A stretch of DNA of 64,000 nucleotides, from the NCBI RefSeq assembly GCF_900142875.1, contig NZ_FRCK01000007.1, positions 1 through 64,000 of the forward strand. The letters run 5' to 3'. The stretch is from Paracoccus solventivorans. Its GTDB lineage: Bacteria > Pseudomonadota > Alphaproteobacteria > Rhodobacterales > Rhodobacteraceae. The notes beneath the pieces were generated by a model that was not told the origin of the DNA, did no database searches, and saw only the letters and a list, made by a program, of their open reading frames with translations. Every line of letters begins with the position of its first letter. Positions within the stretch are counted from its first letter, which is position 1. Of the stretch, positions 34,546 through 43,466 are shown one piece after another. The position numbers and the translations under genes were made by a program.

Positions 34546-35412
34546 ATGGCCGGATTTGTCGGAATCGCGCTGACCTTCGCCATGGTCTTCGGCGGCTATA
34601 TCCTCGCCGGCGGCAAGATGGCGGTGATCACCCACGCGCTGCCCTTCGAGATGATGATCATCGGCGGCGCCGCGGTCGGGTCCTACCTGCTGTCGAACAG
34701 CGGCGGGGTGCTGAAACACACGATCCCGGGGATCATCCGCGCCTTCAAGGGCCCCCGCTGGACGGAAGCGGACAACACGCAGATGCTCTGCCTGCTGTTC
34801 CGGCTGCTGAGGATTGCCCGCGCCAACCCCATCGAGCTCGAGGAGCATATCGAGGCCCCGGCCGATTCGGCGATCTTCCAGGCCTATCCTTCGATCCTGG
34901 CCGACGAGAACGCGGTGACGCTGATCACCGACACGCTGCGCTCGGCCAGTCTCAACTACGACGACCCCTATCAGGTCGAGGACATGCTGAGCCGCCGCCT
35001 GAATCTGATGAAGGAAGAGGCGATGCACGTCCCCCATGCGCTGCAGCATATGGCGGATGCGCTGCCCGCGCTGGGAATCGTCGCGGCGGTGCTGGGGGTG
35101 ATCAAGACCATGGGCTCGATCGACCAGCCGCCCGAGATCCTCGGCGGCATGATCGGCGGTGCGCTGGTGGGCACCTTCCTGGGGGTATTCCTGGCCTATG
35201 GGCTGGTGGCGCCGCTGTCGCAGCGGCTGGCAGCGGTGATGAAGCAGGACCTCGCCTTCTACGAGGTCATCAAGTCGGTGCTGATCGCGGGGCTGCACCA
35301 GCACGCCACCACGCTGTGCGTCGAGGTCGGCCGGCAGGCGGCGCCGGAACATCTGCGGCCCAGCTTCCTCGAGGTCGAGGATGCGCTGCGCGAACTGAAA
35401 AAGGTGGCATGA
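34546..35412 (+). CDS. motA: Flagellar motor stator protein MotA
   Basis: The 288-residue proton-channel subunit of the stator has four helices and the conserved C-terminal ring residues in LPALGIVAAVLGVIKTMG and GGALVGTFLGVFLAYG. It turns ion flow into torque with MotB, which is not adjacent here. Three-base gap after motE; its stop overlaps the next small gene. Confidence 0.95.
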   Translation: MAGFVGIALTFAMVFGGYILAGGKMAVITHALPFEMMIIGGAAVGSYLLSNSGGVLKHTIPGIIRAFKGPRWTEADNTQMLCLLFRLLRIARANPIELEEHIEAPADSAIFQAYPSILADENAVTLITDTLRSASLNYDDPYQVEDMLSRRLNLMKEEAMHVPHALQHMADALPALGIVAAVLGVIKTMGSIDQPPEILGGMIGGALVGTFLGVFLAYGLVAPLSQRLAAVMKQDLAFYEVIKSVLIAGLHQHATTLCVEVGRQAAPEHLRPSFLEVEDALRELKKVA

Positions 35413-35666
35413 TGCTTCAGGCGCTGGTCCTTGCGGTTGCGCAGGCGCTGAGCCCCGCCACCGCCGATTTCATCGAGGATGCGACCGCACGGCTGCTTGC
35501 CGGGGAAGAGCTTGCCGCGGACTTCCCGGTCCGGCTGCAGGCGCTGCCGCCCGACCAGCGGCTGCTGGCGATCGTGCATCTGCGCCGCGCGGGCTATCTC
35601 TCCGACGTGGTGATGCCGCTCGACTGGATCCTGTCGCCCGCCAGCCCTGCCGAGGTCGCCGAATGA
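35409..35666 (+). CDS. Small uncharacterised protein between motA and flhA
   Basis: The 85-residue protein (or 84 from the second ATG at 35412) begins with a mildly hydrophobic stretch, MMLQALVLAVAQAL, and is otherwise acidic and helical (TADFIEDATARLLAGEELAADF). It overlaps motA and flhA by four bases each, so it is a true operon member. No family recognised. Confidence 0.75.
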   Translation: MMLQALVLAVAQALSPATADFIEDATARLLAGEELAADFPVRLQALPPDQRLLAIVHLRRAGYLSDVVMPLDWILSPASPAEVAE

Positions 35667-37744
35667 CCGCCGTCGCTCCGGTCAGCCGCATCCCCGCCTC
35701 GGCCCGGCCGCTGGCCATCACCGGCGGGCTGGTGATGGTGGTGATGTCGATGGTGATCCCGATTCCCGCGGGGCTGCTCGACGTGGGATTTGCCCTGTCC
35801 ATCGCCACCTCCACGCTGATCCTGGTCATGGCCAGCGTGGTGAACCGGCCGACCGATTTCCTGGCGTTTCCGGTGATGCTGCTGATTTCGCTGCTGATCC
35901 GGCTGTCGCTCAACGTCTCTTCCACGCGGCTGATCCTGACCGAGGGCCACACCGGCCCCAATGCGGCCGGAGAGGTGATCCTGGGCTTCTCGCGCTTCGT
36001 CGCCGGCGGCTCGCTGATGGTCGGGATCACCGTGTTCGCGGTGATCTCGATCGTGAACTTCATGGTCATCACCAAGGGTTCGGGCCGGATGGCAGAGGTC
36101 TCGGCTCGGTTCGCGCTCGATTCGCTGCCCGGCAAGCAGCTGGCCATCGACGGCGACCTCAACTCGGGCGCGATCACCCATGAGGAGGCCAAGCGCCGCC
36201 GCGCCCAGGACCAGCGCGAGATCAGCTTCTACGGCTCGCTGGACGGCGCCTCGAAGTTCGTCAAGGGCGACGCTGTCGCCGGGCTGCTGATCACCGCGGT
36301 GAATTTCTTCGTCGGGCTGGGCGTCGGGCTGTTGTCGCACGGGATGCCGATGGCCGAGGCGCTGTCCACATACTCCAAGCTGACCATCGGCGACGGGCTG
36401 GTCACGCAGGTGCCGGCGCTGATCACCTCGATGGCGGCGGCGCTGCTGCTGTCGCGGGGCGGGGCGACGGAATCGACCGCCGACATGCTGTCGGGGCAGC
36501 TGGCCCAGGGCTGGCATGCGCCGGCGCTGGCCGCGGCGGCGATGGCGGTACTGAGCCTGGTGCCCGGGATGCCGACGCTGGTGTTTCTGGCGATCGCGGC
36601 GATTGCCGGGCTGTTTGCGTGGCGCAACGCCACCAGGCTGGCCAGCGCGGTGCCCGAGGGCGTCGCCGAGCCTGCCGTCCCTGCCGCAGACCCCCGCCCC
36701 CGCATCGGCGACGTAATCGACACCGACGAGATCAGCGTCGAGATCGGCACCGAGCTGATCGCCGCGGCGCTCGATCCGGCACGCGGGCTGGGCAGCCGCA
36801 TCAACAACCTGCGCATCCATATCGCCCGCAGCTACGGGGTGATCCTGCCCGAGGTGCGGATCACCGACGGGCCCGGGCTGGCAGGGGGCGAATATGTCAT
36901 CCGCATCCACGGCGTGATCCGTGCCCGCGGCCTGCTGGTGCCCCACCAGATCCTGGCGCTGGGCAGCGAAGAAACGCTCGCCCCGATCCCCGGCAAGCGC
37001 ACCCGCGAACCCGTCTACGACAGCCCCGCCCGCTGGATCGACGCCGCGCGCCAGGACGAGGCCGCAATTGCCGGCGCCAGCGTGGTCACCCCGATGGAGG
37101 TGCTGTCCACCCATCTGATGGAAACGGTCAAGGCGCAGATGCCGGCGCTGCTGACGCTGGGCTCGATGCAGCGGCTGATGCAGGAGCTGCGCTCGCTCAG
37201 CGACGACAGCCGCGCGCAGTCCTATCAGCGCGTCTTCGACAGCCTGATCCCCGACAAGGTCACGCCCGAGCAGCTGCTGTCGGTGCTGCGGCTCCTGCTC
37301 GAGGACCGGGTCTCGATCCGCAACCTGCCGCTGATCGTCGAGGCGATCCACGAAAGCCGCGCCACCGACCCCGGCACGGCGGCCGAGTTCGTCCGCCGCC
37401 GCCTGCGCGGGCAGATCACCGAGCAGCTCTCGGACCCGGACGGGCGGCTGGACGTGATGCAGCTGCATCCCGGGTGGGAGGCCGAGTTCCACCGCGCCGA
37501 ATCCGAGCCCGGCCGTGCACAAGGGGCCCTGCCGCCGCCGCTGATGCAGAAGCTGGCCGAAAGCCTGCGGCTGGCGGCGGGTGCGCTTTCGCCGGGGGCA
37601 ATGCCGGCGCTGGTGGTGCCCGACCACCGCCGCCGGCTGGTGCGGGCGGTGATGGCCGGCACCGGGCTGGGCTGGCCGGTGCTGGGCATCGACGAGGTCG
37701 ATCCGCAGGCGCGGATCCGGCTGGTCGGGACCGTCGAGCCATGA
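35663..37744 (+). CDS. flhA: Flagellar biosynthesis protein FlhA
   Basis: The 693-residue export-gate component has eight N-terminal membrane helices, the conserved FHIPEP-region equivalent (VVNRPTDFLAFPVMLLISLL, RLSLNVSSTRLIL) and a large cytoplasmic C-domain that docks chaperones and substrates. Full length. Its stop overlaps the fliR ATG. Confidence 0.96.
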   Translation: MTAVAPVSRIPASARPLAITGGLVMVVMSMVIPIPAGLLDVGFALSIATSTLILVMASVVNRPTDFLAFPVMLLISLLIRLSLNVSSTRLILTEGHTGPNAAGEVILGFSRFVAGGSLMVGITVFAVISIVNFMVITKGSGRMAEVSARFALDSLPGKQLAIDGDLNSGAITHEEAKRRRAQDQREISFYGSLDGASKFVKGDAVAGLLITAVNFFVGLGVGLLSHGMPMAEALSTYSKLTIGDGLVTQVPALITSMAAALLLSRGGATESTADMLSGQLAQGWHAPALAAAAMAVLSLVPGMPTLVFLAIAAIAGLFAWRNATRLASAVPEGVAEPAVPAADPRPRIGDVIDTDEISVEIGTELIAAALDPARGLGSRINNLRIHIARSYGVILPEVRITDGPGLAGGEYVIRIHGVIRARGLLVPHQILALGSEETLAPIPGKRTREPVYDSPARWIDAARQDEAAIAGASVVTPMEVLSTHLMETVKAQMPALLTLGSMQRLMQELRSLSDDSRAQSYQRVFDSLIPDKVTPEQLLSVLRLLLEDRVSIRNLPLIVEAIHESRATDPGTAAEFVRRRLRGQITEQLSDPDGRLDVMQLHPGWEAEFHRAESEPGRAQGALPPPLMQKLAESLRLAAGALSPGAMPALVVPDHRRRLVRAVMAGTGLGWPVLGIDEVDPQARIRLVGTVEP

Positions 37745-38496
37745 CGGACATTCCCCTGCCGGCTGGGCTTCTGGACTGGCTTGCCCCGCTGCTGCTGATC
37801 TACGCCCGCATCCAGGCCTGCCTGATGACCATGCCGGCCATCGGCGAACGGGTGCTGCCGGTCCGGGTCCGCGTCGCGGCCGCCGTGGCGCTGGTGCCGC
37901 TTTACGCGGCGGCGGCCCCGGCCCTGTCCTCGCCCGCGCCTCTGGCCCTGGCGGCGCTGATGGGGGTCGAGATCCTGTCGGGCCTGGTGCTGGGGCTGCT
38001 GGTCCGGGTGGTGGCCATGGCGCTTGACGTCGCCACCACCGCGATCGCGCAAAGCGCCTCGCTGTCGGCGATGCTGGGGGTGTCGGACGAGATGGCGCCG
38101 CATCCGATCGGCAACCTGCTGCACATGGCCGGGATGGCGCTGCTGATGGCGCTGGGCCTGCCGCTGTTCATCTGCCAGGTGCTGACCGACAGCTTCGCGC
38201 TCAAGCCCGCCGGGCTGTGGCCGGATATCGCGGTGATCTGGCCCGAGTTCTGGCAGCTGGTGATCCATAGCTTCACCCTGTCGATGCTGATCGCGGCGCC
38301 CTTCATCCTGGGCGGGCTGCTGTTCCAGATGCTGTCGGGGGTGGTGGCGCGGGTGATGCCGGCAATGCCCATCGTCTTTGTCGCCGCCCCCGCCGCGATC
38401 CTGCTGGCGCTGGCGGCGCTGGCGCTGCTGGTCCCCGGGCTGCTGGGCATCTGGGCGCGCGACGTGCTGTCGCTGCAACCGGCGGTGCTGCGATGA
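37741..38496 (+). CDS. fliR: Flagellar biosynthetic protein FliR
   Basis: The 251-residue multi-helix membrane protein of the export channel has the family features ARIQACLMTMPAIGERVLPVRVR and GVEILSGLVLGLLVRV. It builds the FliP-FliQ-FliR gate; fliQ is not seen in the window. It overlaps flhA and flhB by four bases each. Confidence 0.93.
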   Translation: MTDIPLPAGLLDWLAPLLLIYARIQACLMTMPAIGERVLPVRVRVAAAVALVPLYAAAAPALSSPAPLALAALMGVEILSGLVLGLLVRVVAMALDVATTAIAQSASLSAMLGVSDEMAPHPIGNLLHMAGMALLMALGLPLFICQVLTDSFALKPAGLWPDIAVIWPEFWQLVIHSFTLSMLIAAPFILGGLLFQMLSGVVARVMPAMPIVFVAAPAAILLALAALALLVPGLLGIWARDVLSLQPAVLR

Positions 38497-39584
38497 CCGA
38501 GCCCGACAAGGACGACCGCCAGCACGAGCCGACCGAGCAGAAGCTGCGCAAGGCCCGCGACCAGGGCGACATCCCCCGCTCGACCGAGCTGACGGCGGCA
38601 TTGTCGTGGCTGGGCTTCCTGCTGGCCTTCATGGGCGGCTCGGCGCTGCTCCTGCCGGCCTGGCTGGGACTGGCGCAGCGGCTGATGGGCGGCGAACGCC
38701 TGCCAGAAGGCGGCGCGCCGCTGGTCTGGTCGCTGGGGCTGTTGTCCTCGGGCTCGGTGGTGGGGGTGGCGCTGGCTGCGGCCGCGGTGGTGCTGGCGGG
38801 GCTGGTGGCGCAGCGCGGGCTGGTGTTCACGCCCTCGAAACTGGCGCCGGACCTCAAGCGGATCAACCCGGTCAAGAACTTCGGGCAGAAATTCGGCAAG
38901 TCCGGGCTGGTCGCCTTTGCGATCTCAGTCGCCAAGCTGGCGGGGGTCGGTGCCGGAGGGGTGATGCTGTTCACCAGCCTGGGCCGGACCATCGCGCAAT
39001 CGTCCAGCATGGGCAGCGCCGCCTGGATCACCGCGATCCCGCTGCTGATCCGGCAGGTGCTGGTGCTGGCGCTGGCCGTCGCCGTGGTATTTGCGGCCGT
39101 GGACCTGCTGTGGAAGCATTACGATTTCCGCCGCCGCAACCGCATGACCCGGAAGGAGGTCGAGGACGAGCACAAGGACTCCGAGGGCGATCCCCACATG
39201 AAGGCGGCGCGGCGGCAAAAGGCGGTGGATCTCGCGCTCGGCTCGATGCTGGCCGATGTCGAGCGGGCCGACGTGGTGATCGTCAACCCGACGCATTACG
39301 CGGTGGCGCTGGAATGGAAGCGCGGCAGCGGCCGGGCGCCGGTCTGCCTGGCCAAGGGCGTGGACGAGATCGCCGCCCGCATCCGCGAGCGGGCGCGCGA
39401 CCATCGGGTGCCGATCTGGTCCGACCCGCCCTGCGCCCGGGCGCTGCACGCCACCACCCGCCTCGGCGAGGAAATCCCGCACGAGCAATTCGGCCCGGTC
39501 GCCGCCGCGATCCGCTTTGCCGAGGTCATGCGCGCCAAGGTCCGCCGCGGCTACGAGGGCGGACTGGAGGGGGCGGCGAGATGA
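38493..39584 (+). CDS. flhB: Flagellar biosynthetic protein FlhB
   Basis: The 363-residue substrate-specificity switch has four membrane helices and the autocleavage motif NPTH (VIVNPTHYAVALEW) near residue 267, where self-cleavage changes export from rod/hook to filament proteins. The N-terminus TEQKLRKARDQGDIPRS is typical. It is followed by a small doubtful frame and a FliJ-like gene. Confidence 0.95.
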   Translation: MTEPDKDDRQHEPTEQKLRKARDQGDIPRSTELTAALSWLGFLLAFMGGSALLLPAWLGLAQRLMGGERLPEGGAPLVWSLGLLSSGSVVGVALAAAAVVLAGLVAQRGLVFTPSKLAPDLKRINPVKNFGQKFGKSGLVAFAISVAKLAGVGAGGVMLFTSLGRTIAQSSSMGSAAWITAIPLLIRQVLVLALAVAVVFAAVDLLWKHYDFRRRNRMTRKEVEDEHKDSEGDPHMKAARRQKAVDLALGSMLADVERADVVIVNPTHYAVALEWKRGSGRAPVCLAKGVDEIAARIRERARDHRVPIWSDPPCARALHATTRLGEEIPHEQFGPVAAAIRFAEVMRAKVRRGYEGGLEGAAR

Positions 39585-39841
39585 GGCGGTTCTGGCGCGG
39601 GAGGTTGATTGGACCAACGCCGCCGTCGGGGCGGCTGGCTTGTGCGCGCCTGGACTGGGTGCCGCTCCGGCAACATATGGCCTCGCTCTACCGGCACCGG
39701 TGGCCGATCCCGGCGTCGCAGAGTCCGAGTTGGCTTTGGGAAGGCCGGAACCGGGCCGTGATGCCTACGGCTGCGCATGAATCTGCGGCTGTCTGCCGCC
39801 TCGCGTCGATCAATGCGCTCCTCGCGAAGGGCGTGATATGA
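39581..39841 (+). CDS. Doubtful 86-residue frame between flhB and FliJ-like gene
   Basis: A frame that overlaps flhB and the following gene by exactly four bases (ATGA at both ends). The product is rich in arginine, tryptophan and proline and shows no domain. Codon third positions are clearly less GC-rich than in neighbouring genes. A competing frame ends at 39780. It may be a real small protein, a decayed gene or an intergenic region that is open by chance. Confidence 0.35.
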   Translation: MRRFWRGRLIGPTPPSGRLACARLDWVPLRQHMASLYRHRWPIPASQSPSWLWEGRNRAVMPTAAHESAAVCRLASINALLAKGVI

Positions 39842-40227
39842 CCCGCGGCGCAGAGCGGCTGGGACAGCTTGCCCGGATCGCGCGGGTCAAGGCCGACGGG
39901 GAATTGCGGGCCTATTCCGCCCACCGGGCGCAGGCCGAGGCGATGCAGCGCCAGCTCGATGCCGTTCGCGCCGAGCTAGCGCAGGCGATTGCCGCGCCCA
40001 CCGCCCCGGATGCGCCCGCGCAGTGGCGGCAGACCGCAGCGCTGGTCGGCTATCGCTCGGAACAGCTGCGGCAGGCGGAAATCGCACTTTCCCGGATCCG
40101 GCCGGGGCTCGAGGCGGCGCGGCAGGCCGCGGTGCGGGCCTTCGGCCGCTCCGAGGCGCTGTCGCAGTTGCAGGCGCTGACCCGCGCGCAGGCGCAGCTC
40201 GACCGGCAGCGGCGCGAGGAACGGTGA
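39838..40227 (+). CDS. FliJ-like coiled-coil protein
   Basis: The 129-residue protein is almost all helix with heptad-like A/L/Q/R repeats. It matches the length and character of FliJ, the stalk of the export ATPase. No motif is diagnostic, so this is a context call at the end of the plus-strand flagellar operon. It ends five bases from the convergent acetyltransferase gene. Confidence 0.55.
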   Translation: MTRGAERLGQLARIARVKADGELRAYSAHRAQAEAMQRQLDAVRAELAQAIAAPTAPDAPAQWRQTAALVGYRSEQLRQAEIALSRIRPGLEAARQAAVRAFGRSEALSQLQALTRAQAQLDRQRREER

Positions 40228-40232
40228 TGGGT

Positions 40233-40634
40233 TCAGTCCAGATCGTGGCGCATCACCAGCGCATCCAGCCCCGGCGCGTAATAGCCGCGCCGCTGCCCGA
40301 CCTGGCTCCAGCCGGTCGCCCGATACAGCCCGATCGCCGCGGCATTATCCGCCGCAACTTCCAGAAATACGGCCGCCGCACCCCGGGCCGAGCAATCCTC
40401 AAGGAAACGGCGCACCAGTGCGCGGCCTTCCCCGTTGCCCCGCGCCTCCGGGGCGACGGCGAGGGTCAGCAGCTCGGCCTCGTCCCCGGCGATCCGGCCC
40501 AGCAGGAAACCCTGCGGGCTTGTATGGAGCATGGTGCCCGAGTCCGGCAGCAGCGAGGCGAATTCGGCGGCAGTCCAGGGGCGGGGCACGGTGAAGCAGC
40601 GGCAGTGCAGCGCGGCAAGTTCCTGGGGGGTCAC
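40233..40634 (-). CDS. rimI: GNAT acetyltransferase, RimI type
   Basis: The 133-residue N-acetyltransferase is of the RimI kind that acetylates ribosomal protein S18 and other N-termini. It has the acetyl-CoA loop VAPEARGNGEGRALV and the C-terminal LEVAADNAAAIGLYRATGW. GTG at 40634 is chosen as start because the domain begins there; TTG at 40637 is next to it, while the frame further upstream is GC-driven. It stands downstream of tsaB, the common order. Confidence 0.85.
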   Translation of the reverse strand: MTPQELAALHCRCFTVPRPWTAAEFASLLPDSGTMLHTSPQGFLLGRIAGDEAELLTLAVAPEARGNGEGRALVRRFLEDCSARGAAAVFLEVAADNAAAIGLYRATGWSQVGQRRGYYAPGLDALVMRHDLD

Positions 40635-40812
40635 CAAGACGGCCCCCGGGGAACGCGGGCCCGGCCGTGGTCCTGCGCGGAAATGCCGCGCCCTGGTGCC
40701 CTCGATTCCGCGCGTCCGTTCCGGTCGCGGCAGGGAACAACCGCACGGCACGCCGCGCCGGCCCATCCCCGTCCGTCACCCGGGAATCGCTCTCCTCTCC
40801 TGCCCCCGAGGG

Positions 40813-41478
40813 TCACGGCAGGATCACCGGCGGCGGATCGCGGGGCGGGGCGGCGTCGGCCGGGCGCAGATACAGCGGCGCCGGCCGTGCGATTTCCGCA
40901 TCCGCGGAGGCCGCGCGCTCTGCTATCGCGGCCACGCGCCTGCCGGCCAGAAGCGCGATCGCCACCGGCAGGGAATGCGGCGAGCAGCACGGGGCGGGCC
41001 CGGAGGGCAGCGCCTCGCGCCGGCCCAAGGCCGGGCCTGCCGGTAGCCCCTCCTGCCCCGCATCGAACGCAGCCTGGGTGTCCGCCCGCAATGCCGGGAA
41101 ATCCTGCCAGACCACCTCGTCGCCGCGCAGCGCCACGATGGCGCGGCAGGGACGCGGGGCGTCGCAGGCCGCGGCCTCGGACACCGTCACCCCGACCGCG
41201 GGGATACCCAGCGACAGCGCCAGCCCGCGCGCCGCCGCGACCGAGATGCGGATACCGGTGAAATTGCCCGGCCCCTCGCCCACGCCGATGGCGTCGAGAT
41301 CGGACCAGCCCAGTCCGACCTCGGCCAGCAGCTCGGCCAGCAGGGGAAACAGCCGCTCGGCTTGGCCCCGCGCCATCGGCTCGATCCGCTGCGCCAGCAC
41401 CCGGCCGCCGCAAACGACAGCGGCCGCGCAATGCGCGGCCGACGTGTCGAACCCGAGGACCCGCAGCCTGTCAGGCAA
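40813..41478 (-). CDS. tsaB: tRNA t6A synthesis protein TsaB
   Basis: The 221-residue ASKHA-fold scaffold partners TsaD for threonylcarbamoylation of A37 in ANN-decoding tRNAs. It has LGFDTSAAHCAAAV at the N-terminus and GEGPGNFTGIRISVAAARGLAL. The start is TTG at 41478, with GAGG nine bases upstream, and overlaps nfuA by eight bases. Confidence 0.92.
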   Translation of the reverse strand: MPDRLRVLGFDTSAAHCAAAVVCGGRVLAQRIEPMARGQAERLFPLLAELLAEVGLGWSDLDAIGVGEGPGNFTGIRISVAAARGLALSLGIPAVGVTVSEAAACDAPRPCRAIVALRGDEVVWQDFPALRADTQAAFDAGQEGLPAGPALGRREALPSGPAPCCSPHSLPVAIALLAGRRVAAIAERAASADAEIARPAPLYLRPADAAPPRDPPPVILP

Positions 41479-42031
41479 CGGGGCGGACCTCGACCACCTC
41501 GGGGATATAGTGGCGCAGCAGGTTCTCGATCCCCATCTTGAGGGTCAGCGTGGACGAGGGGCAGCCGGCGCAGGCGCCCTGCATGTGCAGATAGACCACG
41601 CCGCGGTCAAAGCCGTGGAAGGTGATGTCGCCGCCGTCCTGTGCCACCGCCGGGCGCACGCGCGTGTCCAGCAATTCCTTGATCTGGTTAACGATTTCGG
41701 CGTCCGGCCCGTCGTGGTCGGCATGGCCGCCGCCCGCCGGTTGCGCTTGGCTCATCACCGCGTCGCCGGACTGGTAGTGGTCCATGATCGCGCCCAGGAT
41801 CGAGGGCTTGATCTGGTCCCAGGCTGCCGCGTCGGTCTTGGTCACCGTCACGAAATCCGAGCCCAGGAACACCCCCGCCACCCCCGGCACCGCAAAGATG
41901 CGCCGCGCCAGCGGACTGCCCGCGGCCTGTTCGGCGGCAGGGAAATCGGCGGTGCCGCTGCCCAGCACGGTTTCCCCGGGCAGGAACTTCAGCGTCGCGG
42001 GGTTGGGGGTCGTCTCGGTCTGAATGAACAT
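41471..42031 (-). CDS. nfuA: NfuA-type iron-sulfur carrier (NifU-like)
   Basis: The 186-residue protein has an N-terminal Nfu domain (FIQTETTPNPATLKFLPGE) and a C-terminal NifU domain with the cluster-binding CxxC (GACAGCPSS). It delivers 4Fe-4S clusters to target enzymes. The start at 42031 has GAGCC/GGGAGG-like bases upstream. It heads the nfuA-tsaB-rimI group. Confidence 0.92.
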   Translation of the reverse strand: MFIQTETTPNPATLKFLPGETVLGSGTADFPAAEQAAGSPLARRIFAVPGVAGVFLGSDFVTVTKTDAAAWDQIKPSILGAIMDHYQSGDAVMSQAQPAGGGHADHDGPDAEIVNQIKELLDTRVRPAVAQDGGDITFHGFDRGVVYLHMQGACAGCPSSTLTLKMGIENLLRHYIPEVVEVRPVA

Positions 42032-42112
42032 GGGAGGCTCCTCGGTCCCGGAAGATATGGTTGCGAGGGGGGGCACAAGTCAAGGTCGGCCCGGGTTCCG
42101 CCGGCCCGCGGG

Positions 42113-42568
42113 TCAGGTGATCTGCTCGAGCCGCTCGCGCGAGATGTCGCCCGGCACGATGGTCAGCGGGCAAGGCAGCGAGGTCAGTTCCCGGGTCAGC
42201 CGCGTCACGAGCGGCCCCGGCCCGCCGCTGTCGACCGCGGCCGCCAGCACCACCGCGGCGATGTCGGGATCGGCCGAGATCTGCGCGACCAGCTCGGCCC
42301 CCGGGTCGCCTTCGCGCACGACCAGCTCGGGCTCGACCCCCGGGCGGTCGCGCATCCATTTGGCAAAGACCTCGAACTGCGCCTCGATCCGCTCGCGCGC
42401 CTCGGCCCGCATCACCTCGGCCACGCCCATGCCGTGCTGGATCTCGCTGGCCGGGATGACCGAGAGCACCTGCACCGTACCGCCGGTCGCGGCCGCCCGC
42501 AGCGCGGCAAAGCGAATGGCGTTCAGGCATTCCTTGCTGTCGTCCAGCACCACCAGAAACTTGCGCAT
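42113..42568 (-). CDS. Universal stress protein (UspA family)
   Basis: The 151-residue single-domain protein has the family start KFLVVLDDSKECLNAIRFA. The ATP-binding C-terminal glycine loop (usually GxxGxxS) is not clear, the region reading VDSGGPGPLVTRLTRELTSL. AAGGAGCAGTCG precedes the ATG. It lies upstream of nfuA with an 81-base gap. Confidence 0.85.
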   Translation of the reverse strand: MRKFLVVLDDSKECLNAIRFAALRAAATGGTVQVLSVIPASEIQHGMGVAEVMRAEARERIEAQFEVFAKWMRDRPGVEPELVVREGDPGAELVAQISADPDIAAVVLAAAVDSGGPGPLVTRLTRELTSLPCPLTIVPGDISRERLEQIT

Positions 42569-42722
42569 CGACTGCTCCTTCTGCGGCGCAGAGGCCGGCC
42601 CGTCCGCCAGCGTCGCAAAACCGCCGGGCTGCGACAAGGCCGGAATCTGCCGCGGATTAGCGATTCCTTCATGACTCTGCGTTACGCCGGACAGGAAACG
42701 GCGTGGAATCAGGGTAGCGCGG

Positions 42723-43466
42723 ATGGCGATCCATCACGGCTGGCAGGCGGGGGCGGTGCGGGAGCCGCCGGGCATCGGCGTGCGGGCGCCGGACGGCAAG
42801 CGGCTGTTCGACATCCTGCTGGCGCTGGCGCTGCTGCTGCCGCTGTCGGCGGTGATGCTGGCGGTCGCCGGGCTGCTGCTGCTGATGCAGGGGCGGCCGG
42901 TGCTGTATCTGTCCAAGCGGATGGGGGCGTCGGGGCAATCGTTCCGGCTGTTCAAGTTCCGCACCATGGTCCCGGTCGCCGAGGATGGCGGCGCCACGGG
43001 CGGGCATAAATCCTGGCGGATCACGCGGCTCGGCCATCTGTTGCGACGCAGCCGCATCGACGAATTGCCGCAGCTTTTCAACATCCTGGCCGGCGACATG
43101 AGCTTTGTCGGCCCGCGCCCGCCGCTGCGCGAATATGTCGAGCGTTTCCCGCACCGCTATGCGCTGGTGCTGCGGATGCGGCCGGGCGTGACGGGGCTCG
43201 CGACGCTGGTCTGCCACGCGCATGAGGATCGGATCCTCGCCCGCTGCCTGACGCAAGCCGCCACGCAGGCCGCCTATGACCGGCGCTGCCTGCCGCGCAA
43301 GCTGCGGCTGGAGATGGTCTATCAGCAGCGCCAGTCGCTGGCGCTGGACCTGTGGATCATCGCCAATACCCTGGCCACGGTCATCCGCCCGGGGTGGCGG
43401 TATTGGCGGCGAAGGGGTCGGCCGGGTAATCCGCGCCCAGCAGATACAGCCCATGCGGCGGGCTGA
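42723..43466 (+). CDS. Bacterial sugar transferase (phosphoglycosyl transferase)
   Basis: The 247-residue monotopic enzyme transfers a sugar phosphate to undecaprenyl phosphate, starting exopolysaccharide or lipid-linked glycan synthesis. It has a re-entrant hydrophobic helix (about 28-55), FKFRTMV, and the signature [25 protein letters not shown]. It stands alone rather than in an EPS cluster. Its last 86 bases run antisense into truA, so one of the two C-termini is unusual. Confidence 0.9.
   Translation: MAIHHGWQAGAVREPPGIGVRAPDGKRLFDILLALALLLPLSAVMLAVAGLLLLMQGRPVLYLSKRMGASGQSFRLFKFRTMVPVAEDGGATGGHKSWRITRLGHLLRRSRIDELPQLFNILAGDMSFVGPRPPLREYVERFPHRYALVLRMRPGVTGLATLVCHAHEDRILARCLTQAATQAAYDRRCLPRKLRLEMVYQQRQSLALDLWIIANTLATVIRPGWRYWRRRGRPGNPRPADTAHAAG

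Noticed and set aside
39517-39780. Alternative frame across the flhB 3' end
   Set aside because: It begins inside flhB, and its third-position GC is also low; no ribosome site supports a start after flhB. It is mentioned only as competitor to 39581-39841.
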